From Capnocytophaga sp. ARDL2 (GTDB lineage Bacteria; Bacteroidota; Bacteroidia; Flavobacteriales; Flavobacteriaceae), in contig NZ_CP168034.1 in assembly GCF_041530365.1 (NCBI RefSeq), positions 558,001 through 622,000 on the forward strand: 64,000 bases of DNA, written 5' to 3'. Position 1 is the first letter of the stretch; every line of letters begins with the position of its first letter. The notes beneath the pieces are model-generated. The model ran no database searches. It had not been told where the DNA came from and saw only the letters and a list, made by a program, of their open reading frames with translations. The position numbers and the translations under genes were made by a program. This document shows, piece by piece, positions 7,970 to 16,365 of the stretch.

Positions 7970-9067
7970 ATGTTAACTCTAAAAAAATCATTTCAATTAT
8001 TAGCAGCCATTCTTTTTGTTTTGACTACCTTTACAGTAAAAGCAGGTGGAGCAGAAGGAGAGGAGAGAAAAGATCCTGCATCTCAGGAGTTTGTTAGTGA
8101 GTTTATCGACCATCACTTGATGGACGATCACTACTATTCTTTTTATGGTGATGGATTTACAGGAAAACATTATGGATTTGGACTTCCAGTGATTTTGTTC
8201 GACGGAGGTTTGAAAGTGTTTATGTCTGACGAAGATTTCGTTTATAAAGGAAAAGTAAAAGAAATCGACGGGAATTACTATAAATACGACCACGGAAAAA
8301 TCTACAAAACAGATGCTGAAGGTACTATTTCGTATGACGAACACCACCACCCAACAAACGAAAAACCATTTGATTTTTCAATCACTAAAAATGTATTTGG
8401 ATTGCTGTTGGCTTCCGTATTGTTGTTTTTAGGTTTCACATCTTTAGCAAAAACATATAAAGGTTCGCCAAACAACTTGCCAAAAGGTTTTGCTCGTGCA
8501 TTAGAACCATTGGTAATCTATGTGCGTGACGAAATGGCAAGACCAAACATCGGAGATAAAAAATACAAAAAATTCATGCCGTACTTATTGTCGGTGTTTT
8601 TCCTAATCTTCTTGTTGAACTTGTTGGGATTGACACCACTTGGGTTGAATGTTACAGGTAATATCTCTGTTACAGTAGCCTTGGCATTGTTTACATTTTT
8701 ATATACCAACTTGAGTGCAAACGCAGATTACTGGAAACACATCTTTTGGATGCCAGGGGTGCCAGTACCTATGAAAATCGTTTTGGCTCCAATCGAGGTG
8801 TTGGGTATGTTTACAAAACCATTCTCATTGTTGATTCGTTTGTTTGCAAACATCACAGCAGGACACTCGGTAGTAATGGGATTGATTGCAGTAGCTTTTG
8901 TAATGAAACAATCATTGGGTACAGGAGGAGCAGCAGGAGTATCGTTCTTATTGACCACATTCTTGACATTCCTTGAAATCCTTGTAGCATTCTTACAAGC
9001 GTTTATCTTTACAATGTTGTCTTCATTGTTTATCGGTTCAGCGGTACAAGACCACGACCACCATTAA
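7970..9067 (+). CDS. atpB: F-type ATP synthase subunit a
   Basis: A 365-residue Fo subunit a that forms the proton half-channels next to the c-ring in the inner membrane. The N-terminus has a signal-like hydrophobic segment (ends TVKAGG) and a long acidic, His-rich periplasmic stretch of about 90 residues, a known extension in Bacteroidota. Five to six hydrophobic helices follow. The conserved region FSLLIRLFANITAGH (about residue 280) holds the essential arginine, and the last helix (FLQAFIFTMLSSLFIG) is also typical. It is the first core gene of the operon, followed after 57 bases by atpE. Confidence 0.95.
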   Translation: MLTLKKSFQLLAAILFVLTTFTVKAGGAEGEERKDPASQEFVSEFIDHHLMDDHYYSFYGDGFTGKHYGFGLPVILFDGGLKVFMSDEDFVYKGKVKEIDGNYYKYDHGKIYKTDAEGTISYDEHHHPTNEKPFDFSITKNVFGLLLASVLLFLGFTSLAKTYKGSPNNLPKGFARALEPLVIYVRDEMARPNIGDKKYKKFMPYLLSVFFLIFLLNLLGLTPLGLNVTGNISVTVALALFTFLYTNLSANADYWKHIFWMPGVPVPMKIVLAPIEVLGMFTKPFSLLIRLFANITAGHSVVMGLIAVAFVMKQSLGTGGAAGVSFLLTTFLTFLEILVAFLQAFIFTMLSSLFIGSAVQDHDHH

Positions 9068-9124
9068 GATTTAGAAAAAAATAGAGAATAAAAATTTTGT
9101 TTAATTATATTTAATTTATTTATT

Positions 9125-9319
9125 ATGACAATTCCAACTATCATTGGTGCTGGTATGATCGTAATCGGAGCAGGTTACGGTTTAGGTAAAATCGGATCTT
9201 CTGCAATGGACGCAATCGCTCGTCAACCAGAAGCAGCAGGTAAAATCCAAACTGCGATGATCATCATCGGAGCATTATTGGAAGGTTTGGCATTCGGTGC
9301 TTTAATCTTAGGAAAGTAA
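9125..9319 (+). CDS. atpE: F-type ATP synthase subunit c
   Basis: A 64-residue hairpin of two transmembrane helices joined by the polar loop ARQPEAAGK, which contacts the central stalk. The second helix carries the proton-binding glutamate in LLEGLAFGALI. Helix one lacks the glutamine of sodium-binding c subunits, so a proton-driven ring is expected. A strong stem-loop lies 15 bases downstream, which may protect the 3' end or reduce readthrough and so favour the higher c-subunit copy number. Confidence 0.95.
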   Translation: MTIPTIIGAGMIVIGAGYGLGKIGSSAMDAIARQPEAAGKIQTAMIIIGALLEGLAFGALILGK

Positions 9320-9334
9320 TTTTTCAACAAAAAG

Positions 9335-9365
9335 CAATATCTGTAACGGTTGGTTACAGATATTG
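9335..9365 (+). terminator. stem-loop between atpE and atpF
   Basis: A perfect 13-bp inverted repeat (9335-9347 with 9353-9365) and a 5-base loop, followed by TTTG rather than a long T run. It could act as a partial terminator or as an mRNA stabiliser within the operon. Confidence 0.7.
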
Positions 9366-9401
9366 TTTGATTAAACAAAATCAGGCGTCAGTAAAATTTT
9401 G

Positions 9402-9444
9402 TGAATAGATTCACGCTGATTTTTTATAATCCTCTTTACGCTTA
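9402..9444 (+). repeat. dispersed repeat, copy 2
   Basis: Partner of 7381-7424. The central TCACGCTGATTTTTTAT block is identical. Confidence 0.75.
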
Positions 9445-9715
9445 CTTTTTATTTAAGTAGATAACGCAGATAATATTGATTGCGTTGATTATTTTTTTGA
9501 TTTATCAAAAAAAAAACATCTGTGATATTCTGCTTTAGACGGTAGGTCCAATAATTTCTTAGTGCTGTTTTTACAATTGCATTTTAAGAAAAAAAACAAT
9601 CTACGAAAATTTGCGTAATCTGCTTGAGAAAAAATCAACGAGTTATTTCACATTAATTTTTTGTATCGCCATCAAAATTAAAACGAGAACAAACAAATTA
9701 ATTAGAATATAAAAA

Positions 9716-10216
9716 ATGGAAAAGTTAATAAACGATTTTAGTGCAGGATTGTTTTTATGGCAAATCATTATCTTGTGCGTAATTATTTTCGTATTAGGAA
9801 AATTTGCATGGAAGCCAATCGTAAACGCTTTAGAAGAGCGTGAAGCTGGTATCGCAGACGCTTTGGCAGCTGCTGAAAATGCAAAAAGAGAAATGGCAAA
9901 CTTGAAAGCAAGCAACGAGAAATTATTAATCGAAGCAAGAGCTGAAAGAGATGCTATGTTGAAAGAAGCGAAAGAAGTAAAAGAAAAAATGATTTCAGAA
10001 GCTAAAGAAGAGGCTCAAGCAGCCGGAGCTCAAATGATTGCACAAGCACAAGCAACTATCGAAAACGAGAAAAACTTGGCTATGGCAGAAATTAAAAACC
10101 AAGTTTCAACACTTTCGATAGAAATTGCAGAAAAATTGTTGAAAAATCAATTGACAGACCAATCAGCTCAAGAGCAATTGGTAGGAAAATTATTAGACGA
10201 AATCAAATTAAACTAA
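9716..10216 (+). CDS. atpF: F-type ATP synthase subunit b
   Basis: A 166-residue peripheral-stalk subunit. One N-terminal transmembrane helix (LFLWQIIILCVIIFVLG) is followed by a long Ala/Glu/Lys-rich coiled coil that dimerises and holds the F1 head still. The C-terminal part (AEKLLKNQL) is the delta-binding end. The length is typical. It is followed by atpH after a 10-base gap. Confidence 0.95.
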   Translation: MEKLINDFSAGLFLWQIIILCVIIFVLGKFAWKPIVNALEEREAGIADALAAAENAKREMANLKASNEKLLIEARAERDAMLKEAKEVKEKMISEAKEEAQAAGAQMIAQAQATIENEKNLAMAEIKNQVSTLSIEIAEKLLKNQLTDQSAQEQLVGKLLDEIKLN

Positions 10217-10226
10217 TACTTGCGTT

Positions 10227-10760
10227 ATGACAGGAACAAGAGCAGCCTTACGATATGCCAAAGCAATTCTTGATGTGTCCAACGCAAACAGCAAAGCAGA
10301 GGTAGTAAATGACGATATGAAACAAATCTTCTCTACTATCGCTGAAAGCAACGAATTGAAAACTTTCTTGGAAAATCCAACCATCAAAGGAGAAAACAAA
10401 GTTGCTGCATTAAAGGAAATCTTTACAACTGCTAGCGAAGACACGCAAAAATTGTTTGCCCTTTTACTACAAAACAACCGAATCGAATTGTTGTTGCCAA
10501 TTGCATCACAATACACAGCATTGTACGACGAGTTGAAAGGAAAACAAATAGCCTATATCACTACTGCTACACCATTGACACCAGCATTGGAAAGCAAAGT
10601 AATGGCAAAAGTAAAAGAACTTTCAAATAAAGAAGTTACGATTGTAAACGAAATCGATCCGTCTATCATCGGAGGATTTATAATCAGAATCAACGATCAA
10701 CAGTACAACGCTTCTTTGTTGAATCAATTGACAAAACTGAAAAGAGAATTTAATAACTAA
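10227..10760 (+). CDS. atpH: F-type ATP synthase subunit delta
   Basis: A 177-residue OSCP/delta subunit that links the peripheral stalk to the top of F1. The N-terminal helical domain begins RAALRYAKAILD. The C-terminal half carries the conserved IDPSIIGGFIIRI segment near residue 145. It stands between atpF and atpA with short spacers, in the standard order. Confidence 0.95.
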   Translation: MTGTRAALRYAKAILDVSNANSKAEVVNDDMKQIFSTIAESNELKTFLENPTIKGENKVAALKEIFTTASEDTQKLFALLLQNNRIELLLPIASQYTALYDELKGKQIAYITTATPLTPALESKVMAKVKELSNKEVTIVNEIDPSIIGGFIIRINDQQYNASLLNQLTKLKREFNN

Positions 10761-10802
10761 TACAACCACGCAATTCCAAAGCGTGATAAAATAAAATACA
10801 AG

Positions 10803-12377
10803 ATGGCAGAAATTAAACCTGCTGAGATTTCAGCAATTCTAAAGAAACAGTTATCTAATTTTGGAGCAGATACTTCTATCGAAGAAGTAGGTACCGTTTT
10901 AGAAATCGGAGACGGTATTGCTCGTGTTCATGGATTGACTAACGCTCAATACGGTGAGTTGGTTCAATTCGAAAATGGATTGGAAGCAATGGTTCAAAAC
11001 CTTGAAGAAGACAATGTAGGTATCGTATTGTTCGGACCTTCATCTCAAATTACAGAGGGAGCTATTGTAAAACGCACAGGAAGAATCGCTTCTTTGAAAG
11101 TAGGTGAGCAAATGCTTGGGCGTGTTGTAGATACTTTGGGTAACCCAATCGACGGTAAAGGTCCTATCGGTGGTGAATTGTACGAAATGCCAATCGAGCG
11201 TAAAGCACCAGGAGTTATCTTCCGTCAGCCAGTTACTGAACCATTACAAACAGGTATCAAAGCGGTAGATGCTATGATTCCAGTTGGTCGTGGACAAAGA
11301 GAGCTTGTAATCGGTGACCGTCAAACGGGTAAAACTACAGTTTGTATCGATACAATCTTGAACCAAAAAGAATTTTACGATGCTGGAAAACCAGTATTCT
11401 GTATCTATGTAGCAGTAGGACAAAAAGCATCTACTGTTGCTAATATTGCAAAAACATTAGAAGAAAAAGGAGCTTTGGCTTATACAATCATCGTTGCTGC
11501 AAATGCGTCTGACCCTGCTCCAATGCAAGTTTATGCCCCAATGGCTGGTGCAGCTATCGGAGAGTATTTCCGTGACACAGGGCGTCCTGCTTTGATTGTT
11601 TATGATGATTTGTCAAAACAAGCGGTTGCTTACCGTGAGATGTCATTGATTCTTCGTCGTCCACCAGGTCGTGAGGCGTATCCTGGGGATGTATTCTACT
11701 TGCACTCTCGTTTGTTAGAGCGTGCTGCAAAAGTAATCGGAGACGATGAAATCGCTAAAAACATGAACGACTTGCCAGAGTCTTTGAAACCAATCGTAAA
11801 AGGTGGTGGATCGTTGACTGCATTGCCAATCATCGAAACACAAGCGGGAGATGTATCTGCTTATATCCCAACGAATGTGATTTCAATTACAGACGGACAG
11901 ATTTTCTTAGAGTCAGACTTGTTCAACTCAGGGGTTCGTCCAGCGATCAATGTGGGTATCTCTGTGTCTCGTGTAGGAGGTAACGCACAAATCAAATCAA
12001 TGAAAAAAGTATCAGGTACTTTGAAGTTAGACCAAGCTCAATACCGCGAGTTGGAAGCGTTTGCTAAATTTGGTTCTGACCTTGATGCTGCTACTATGAA
12101 TGTAATCGAAAAAGGTAAGAGAAATGTTGAGATTTTGAAACAATCTGTAAACGATCCTTACAAAGTAGAAGACCAAGTAGCAATCATCTACGCAGGTTCT
12201 AAAAACTTGTTGAGAAATGTACCTGTAAACAAAGTAAAAGAGTTTGAAAAAGACTTCTTGCAAGTGTTGAACTTGTCTCACAAAGATACTTTGAATGCAT
12301 TGAAAGCAGGAAACTTGTCTGACGAGGCTACTGCAACATTGGAAAAAGTAGCTAAAGAAGTAGCTTCAAAATACTAA
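10803..12377 (+). CDS. atpA: F-type ATP synthase subunit alpha
   Basis: A 524-residue subunit alpha, the regulatory nucleotide-binding subunit of the F1 hexamer. The Walker A motif GDRQTGKT sits near residue 172 and the Walker B region [10 protein letters not shown] near 262. The family signature [13 protein letters not shown] is at about 381. All blocks are in frame and of normal length. The downstream spacer holds a decayed interspersed repeat before atpG. The beta and epsilon subunits (atpD, atpC) are not in this window, as is usual in flavobacteria, where they form a separate locus. Confidence 0.97.
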   Translation: MAEIKPAEISAILKKQLSNFGADTSIEEVGTVLEIGDGIARVHGLTNAQYGELVQFENGLEAMVQNLEEDNVGIVLFGPSSQITEGAIVKRTGRIASLKVGEQMLGRVVDTLGNPIDGKGPIGGELYEMPIERKAPGVIFRQPVTEPLQTGIKAVDAMIPVGRGQRELVIGDRQTGKTTVCIDTILNQKEFYDAGKPVFCIYVAVGQKASTVANIAKTLEEKGALAYTIIVAANASDPAPMQVYAPMAGAAIGEYFRDTGRPALIVYDDLSKQAVAYREMSLILRRPPGREAYPGDVFYLHSRLLERAAKVIGDDEIAKNMNDLPESLKPIVKGGGSLTALPIIETQAGDVSAYIPTNVISITDGQIFLESDLFNSGVRPAINVGISVSRVGGNAQIKSMKKVSGTLKLDQAQYRELEAFAKFGSDLDAATMNVIEKGKRNVEILKQSVNDPYKVEDQVAIIYAGSKNLLRNVPVNKVKEFEKDFLQVLNLSHKDTLNALKAGNLSDEATATLEKVAKEVASKY

Positions 12378-12403
12378 TTAAGTAAAAGTATATAGAAACC
12401 TAA

Positions 12404-12484
12404 TGTCATTCAGATTGAAACGATAGTGGAAGGAAGAATCTTTTATAGACATTGTAAGAGATTCTCCCTTTATTTGAAAGACAA
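12404..12484. repeat. degenerate interspersed repeat (TGTCATTC family)
   Basis: Begins TGTCATTCAGATTGAAACGA, has GAAGGAAGAATCTTTT in the middle and GAGATTCTCCC near the end. It is a worn relative of the copies at 40209-40295 and 57013-57101. It occupies the atpA-atpG spacer. Confidence 0.6.
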
Positions 12485-12519
12485 AGTAAAGTTTCTAACC
12501 TATAAAAATACTTTCAAAA

Positions 12520-13390
12520 ATGGCAAATCTTAAAGAAATTAGAAATAGAATCAATTCCGTATCATCTACTATGCAGATTACTTCTGCAATGAAGATGGTA
12601 TCTGCGGCAAAGTTGAAAAAAGCACAAGATGCGATTACAGCGATGCGTCCGTATGCAGAAAAATTGACAGAATTGATTCAAAACATCAGTGCTACTTTGG
12701 AAGAAGGAGATGCTACAAGCGTATATTCAGATCAAAGAGAGGTAAACAAAGTATTGGTAGTAGTGGTAACATCAAACCGTGGACTTTGTGGTGCTTTCAA
12801 TACCAATGTAATCAAAGCATCTACTCAATTGATCAATGAGAAGTATTCCGGAAAACAAGTAGATGTATTGACAATAGGTAAAAAAGGAAACGATATTTTA
12901 TCGAAGTCTTGCAGTATTTTTGACAACAAAAGCGAATTGTTTGACGACCTTACATTCGACAATGTATCAAAAGTAGCTCAATCGATAATGGACACCTTTG
13001 TTGCTGGAAAATACGATAGAGTAGAGTTGGTGTACAACCAATTTAAAAACGCTGCAACACAAATCGTAATGAAAGAGCAATTCTTGCCATTACAACCTAT
13101 TGAGAAAAAAGAAAACGCTGGTGCTGTAGATTATATCTACGAGCCAGGAAAAGAGGAAATCATCGTAAGTTTGATTCCAGCTTCATTAAAAACACAGTTG
13201 TTCAAAGCAGTTTTAGATTCAAACGCTGCAGAACACGGAGCTCGTATGACAGCAATGCATAAAGCGACGGACAATGCGAAAGATTTGAGAGATCAATTAA
13301 AATTGACTTACAACAAAGCCCGTCAAGCTGCAATTACCAACGAAATTTTGGAAATTGTAGGGGGAGCAGAAGCTTTTGAAAAACAACTAA
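12520..13390 (+). CDS. atpG: F-type ATP synthase subunit gamma (3' frameshift)
   Basis: The rotating central stalk subunit. The N-terminal helix begins NLKEIRNRINSV and the C-terminal helix ends in the conserved EILEIVGGAEA. Immediately after this the frame slips at a run of four T (13374-13377). With three T the gene would read GGAEALKNN and stop at 13388-13390, giving 289 residues, the normal family end. As written, translation runs on through the terminator hairpin to 13518, adding about 40 unrelated residues antisense to the convergent gene. A one-base insertion, real or a consensus error, is the simplest reading. Confidence 0.9.
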
Positions 13391-13401
13391 TCAAATATAA
13401 A

Positions 13402-13427
13402 AAACCAACCGCAAGGTTGGTTTTTTT
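13402..13427 (+). terminator. terminator of the ATP synthase operon
   Basis: A 9-bp stem (13402-13410 with 13415-13423), GCAA loop and a T run. The A run on the left lets it also serve the convergent gene. Confidence 0.85.
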
Positions 13428-13430
13428 GTT

Positions 13431-14774
13431 TTATTGTTTTACAATTTCAATCCAGTCTTCGTGTTTGTACCAATGCCATTTTGCCTCAGCCAAATCCACT
13501 TTAGGATTGATAGTTTGAGTATAAAAAGTATTATTTACCGCAACTCCACTGTTTACACAATAGATTTCTACTTGTTTACCTTCTTTAGTATAATAATCTT
13601 TGATTTTTTGAGCCATTTGCCAAATGACATCAGGTGAATTCAAGCGATTTCTTTGTTTTTGATTTAGCAATTTTCCATTGTCAAAAAACGAAGTGTTTCC
13701 ACTTTCTTTATCAATGATTTTAAATTGAGCTTCTCCACTGCGACTTCTCAGCATCATACGCCAAGCCAAGCGATGCCCTTCTTCAGTTTCCAAAACATTT
13801 CCTTTGATTGCCCAATGACGCAAAGGCAATAAAAATTGAAGGATAATAAATGGTGTAAACACATAATAAAGCATTTTTTTATACACCTTATGATTGATTT
13901 GCTCGATAGAAATATCCTCGATTTTCAATTTTCTAAAAAAGAACGAACGTATTTGTTCAGGTGGAAAAAAGAAAATGCTCATTGCCAAACTGAAATAGGG
14001 AAACACGCCAATTTGCAGCGTTATGGAATTGAAAATATGAAAAATCAACGAAGCGATTATCGCCCATTTACGCGTGCGTTTGTACAACAAAGCAGGAATA
14101 ATCAAGCCATCGAAACAAATGCCCATATAAGCAATAAAATAGGCAAAATATTCGTGTTTGAAAATAAAGTGTGAAAACTCTGGAAAATTTATCGATTGAA
14201 ACATATTTTTTGTAACCGTTCCATCGAGCCAATCGGAATAAAATTTAGCAATTGTAGCATATCCATACACAAAACTCATCATTACGATAAAAATCGTCAA
14301 CATCCATTGAGGGCAAGTAAAGGCTTTGATTTTTGGATTTAATTTTGCGTCTATAGAAGTATGTGCATTGGCAGGTAGAAAGCACATAATAAAGGTAAAC
14401 AACCACATGAGATAGTAATGATTGTTGTATGAAGTTTTCTGTCCGAAATAAATCATTCCCCACAAAATGCATAGGGATATCATACTAATACGGTATTTAT
14501 AACCCATAATTATGTTGAAAGAACATATTGCCATCAATCCAAAGACAATGTATGCATAATTGGAATCGGCAAGAAATTCTAACCATTCAAACCCCATAAA
14601 AGTAAAATTGGTCTGTACACTTGCAAAATTGTCGGTAATCCATCCCGTGATAAACGAACCCACACTTTCGCATAAAAACACCAATCCAAAAAAGATACGA
14701 AACAACACCAATGTAGCGTTGTCAACAGGTTTGTTTAATTTATCCCACATATACTTTTTTTGTAAAATCTCCAA
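13431..14774 (-). CDS. HTTM-domain membrane protein (gamma-carboxylase-like)
   Basis: A 447-residue protein with about seven hydrophobic segments in the first 320 residues, opening with RIFFGLVFLCESVG, and a soluble C-terminal third. This is the HTTM layout shared with vitamin K-dependent gamma-glutamyl carboxylase. The segment LPLRHWAIKGNVLETEEGHR (about residue 315) and the following RSGEAQF region resemble the carboxylase-like family. Bacterial members have mostly unknown substrates. A second ATG at residue 9 (MWDKLNKP) is a possible start. The gene is convergent with atpG and is separated from it only by the shared terminator. Confidence 0.75.
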   Translation of the reverse strand: MEILQKKYMWDKLNKPVDNATLVLFRIFFGLVFLCESVGSFITGWITDNFASVQTNFTFMGFEWLEFLADSNYAYIVFGLMAICSFNIIMGYKYRISMISLCILWGMIYFGQKTSYNNHYYLMWLFTFIMCFLPANAHTSIDAKLNPKIKAFTCPQWMLTIFIVMMSFVYGYATIAKFYSDWLDGTVTKNMFQSINFPEFSHFIFKHEYFAYFIAYMGICFDGLIIPALLYKRTRKWAIIASLIFHIFNSITLQIGVFPYFSLAMSIFFFPPEQIRSFFFRKLKIEDISIEQINHKVYKKMLYYVFTPFIILQFLLPLRHWAIKGNVLETEEGHRLAWRMMLRSRSGEAQFKIIDKESGNTSFFDNGKLLNQKQRNRLNSPDVIWQMAQKIKDYYTKEGKQVEIYCVNSGVAVNNTFYTQTINPKVDLAEAKWHWYKHEDWIEIVKQ

Positions 14775-15080
14775 AAAGTAAAAATAAGATTTTTAAATGT
14801 GTTTTGCAATTACTTTTTTAATATTTTGAAAAAAGTTATTTGTCTATGTCGAACCATTTCGTTAGGTTTCCGAAATTTATTAGCTTACATAGATTGAAAT
14901 ATTACCTATTTGTTACTAATTCATCCAATGCGGTTTTTTACAACTCATCCAATCATTTTTCCATATTTTTTTTACATTTGGGATCTTCTTCCAATAGTTG
15001 AAATATATTATGTGTTTTATATTCTTTACAAACAAAATATTTACATATATTTGCATACAATTTATTAATTTTATAACCAA
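14775..15080. other. AT-rich intergenic region
   Basis: About 300 bases between divergent units, very AT-rich. It holds a predicted -7 box at 15046-15053 for the decayed lipoprotein gene. Nothing else was recognised. Confidence 0.6.
15046..15053 (+). promoter_or_regulatory. predicted -7 box
   Basis: TATATTTG followed by CAT fits TAnnTTTG. It lies 28 bases before the likely (ATA) start of the lipoprotein remnant. A TTTA about 19 bases upstream is a weak -33 candidate. Confidence 0.45.
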
Positions 15081-15432
15081 ATAAAACAAAAAATTATTTT
15101 TGCAGGAATGTTATTCTTGTCTTTAGTTACTATTTCTTGTGACAGTGAACAGCTTGACAATGTAGCTACAACAACTGAAAATTCAGTTATAGGTAAAAAA
15201 CGAGAGTTTAATTATACAAATGATGAAATATTAAAAATTTCTTCAATATTATTGTCTGATGAAACTCTTGATGATTTTGCTAATAAAAAAAGCTTGATTA
15301 TTAATGAATTAGGAGAGGTGAAAAAACAAAAAGAACGGTTGGTTTTTTACAAATGGAAGCGATTCTTATAAACCACAAGGTTATCCAACAGATTTTTCAA
15401 TTTACAGAATGATAAGTATAGCACCTAATTAA
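15081..15432 (+). pseudogene. decayed secreted lipoprotein gene
   Basis: A full lipoprotein signal peptide reads from ATA at 15081: K-Q-K, a hydrophobic run, then VTISC with the lipid-acceptor Cys. Position one is ATA, not ATG; the first ATG (15108) lies inside the hydrophobic core. About 60 mature residues follow. The frame then shifts near 15330, where the neighbouring frame gives NGWFFTNGSDSYKPQGY and ends YRMISIAPN at 15432. The NGW block and the closing residues resemble the ends of the C10-type proteases at 44151 and 51677, so this may be the two ends of a deleted protease gene. That link is tentative. An intact lipoprotein gene follows 24 bases later. Confidence 0.6.
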
Positions 15433-15456
15433 GAATGTTAATTAAATAGTAATAGT

Positions 15457-16017
15457 ATGAAAAAATTATTTTTATTCATAATTGCATCGTTATTACTTTT
15501 TTCTTGTAAAGACGATATGACAATTTCAAATAGTCCGTCAATTGTAACTTTAAAAGTTTTCAAAGATGGTGTTGATATAAGTTATCAAACTGATGATTAT
15601 AAAGACAATGTTTTGGCTGGAACATTGAAAATTGAAATAGTTCCTGAAATAGGAGAACCTTTTTCAATTACTTCAGACTCTACTTCTTATAACATTTTTG
15701 CTGTAATGCAATTGCCTTTATTAGGAAATGTTGGATATGTTTGTAATGAACCTAACTGTAGAAAATATTTTAGCGATATAGAACCTGAAGTTTTCACAAT
15801 GATTGTGAAAAATAATGAACAAGAGTTGTTCAACAAAAAACTAAAAATTCAGTACAAAGAAGGTAATCCTTTTCCAAATATTGTAGAAGTTTCTGTATGG
15901 AATTTTTCAACTGAAGAATGGGAAAAATATCGTTCAAGCAAATTGCCTATTTTAGATGATTACGGTAATTCTACAGGCTACGAATTACAGATTCCTTTGT
16001 GGGAAGATAATTATTAA
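15457..16017 (+). CDS. hypothetical lipoprotein
   Basis: A 186-residue protein with a clean lipoprotein signal (MKKLFLFIIASLLLFSC, acceptor Cys17). The mature part is rich in beta-forming residues and contains a Cys pair (CNEPNC, about residues 101-106). I do not recognise the family. It follows the decayed secreted gene by 24 bases and ends at its own terminator. Its position after a possible protease remnant parallels the other protease plus lipoprotein pairs in this window, but no sequence similarity to those lipoproteins is obvious. Confidence 0.7.
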   Translation: MKKLFLFIIASLLLFSCKDDMTISNSPSIVTLKVFKDGVDISYQTDDYKDNVLAGTLKIEIVPEIGEPFSITSDSTSYNIFAVMQLPLLGNVGYVCNEPNCRKYFSDIEPEVFTMIVKNNEQELFNKKLKIQYKEGNPFPNIVEVSVWNFSTEEWEKYRSSKLPILDDYGNSTGYELQIPLWEDNY

Positions 16018-16021
16018 AAAC

Positions 16022-16062
16022 AAAAAGACTGTGTGTAAGCTGTTTACCACAGTCTTTTTTTT
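16022..16062 (+). terminator. rho-independent terminator
   Basis: A 12-bp stem (16022-16033 with 16048-16059) followed by T residues, directly after the lipoprotein gene. Confidence 0.85.
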
Positions 16063-16153
16063 CGTTCTAAAAATAATATTGTGTTATTTTCTAATCGCCA
16101 ATGTCATTTTTTATAATTTTGTTCCTATGGTACTATTTAACAAGGTGGGTTTT

Positions 16154-16320
16154 ATGAAAATTACAAACGGCAAAGAATACATTCAAATATTGGAACAAAT
16201 CAATGAAATAATGAAAAAAGGATAAAAAAATGTATCATTTTCTGAATTAGAAATAGTACTATCATTGACAAAAAAAAACAAGAATATGAGTCGCAATTCA
16301 TTTTTTAATCATTTATTGTC
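16154..16320 (+). pseudogene. possible antitoxin-like (XRE/HigA-type) N-terminal remnant
   Basis: ATG at 16154 opens KITNGKEYIQILEQINEIMKKG and hits a TAA at 16223. Beyond the stop the same frame continues KNVSFSELEIVLSLTKK. After a nine-A run the neighbouring frame gives QEYESQFIF and a stop. This pattern resembles the N-terminal domain of short XRE-type antitoxins of Bacteroidota. With one stop and one shift in about 50 codons it is probably dead. Low confidence. Confidence 0.3.
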
Positions 16321-16365
16321 AGATAACAAAACTACTACCTTGTTTTGTTGTAAAAATTAGATTGC

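Larger units (their letters stand above)
9320..9715. other. 395-base gap inside the ATP synthase operon
   Basis: Between atpE and atpF. It contains the stem-loop at 9335-9365, the second dispersed repeat (9402-9444) and further repeat-like GCAGAT, GCGTTGATT and CGTAATCTGC words of the kind found scattered in Bacteroidota intergenic DNA. No ORF was seen. The gap is unusually long for this operon. Confidence 0.7.

Noticed and set aside
13391..13518. C-terminal extension of atpG as a real domain
   Set aside because: It translates the terminator hairpin and the antisense of the HTTM gene, and a one-base change restores the family end.
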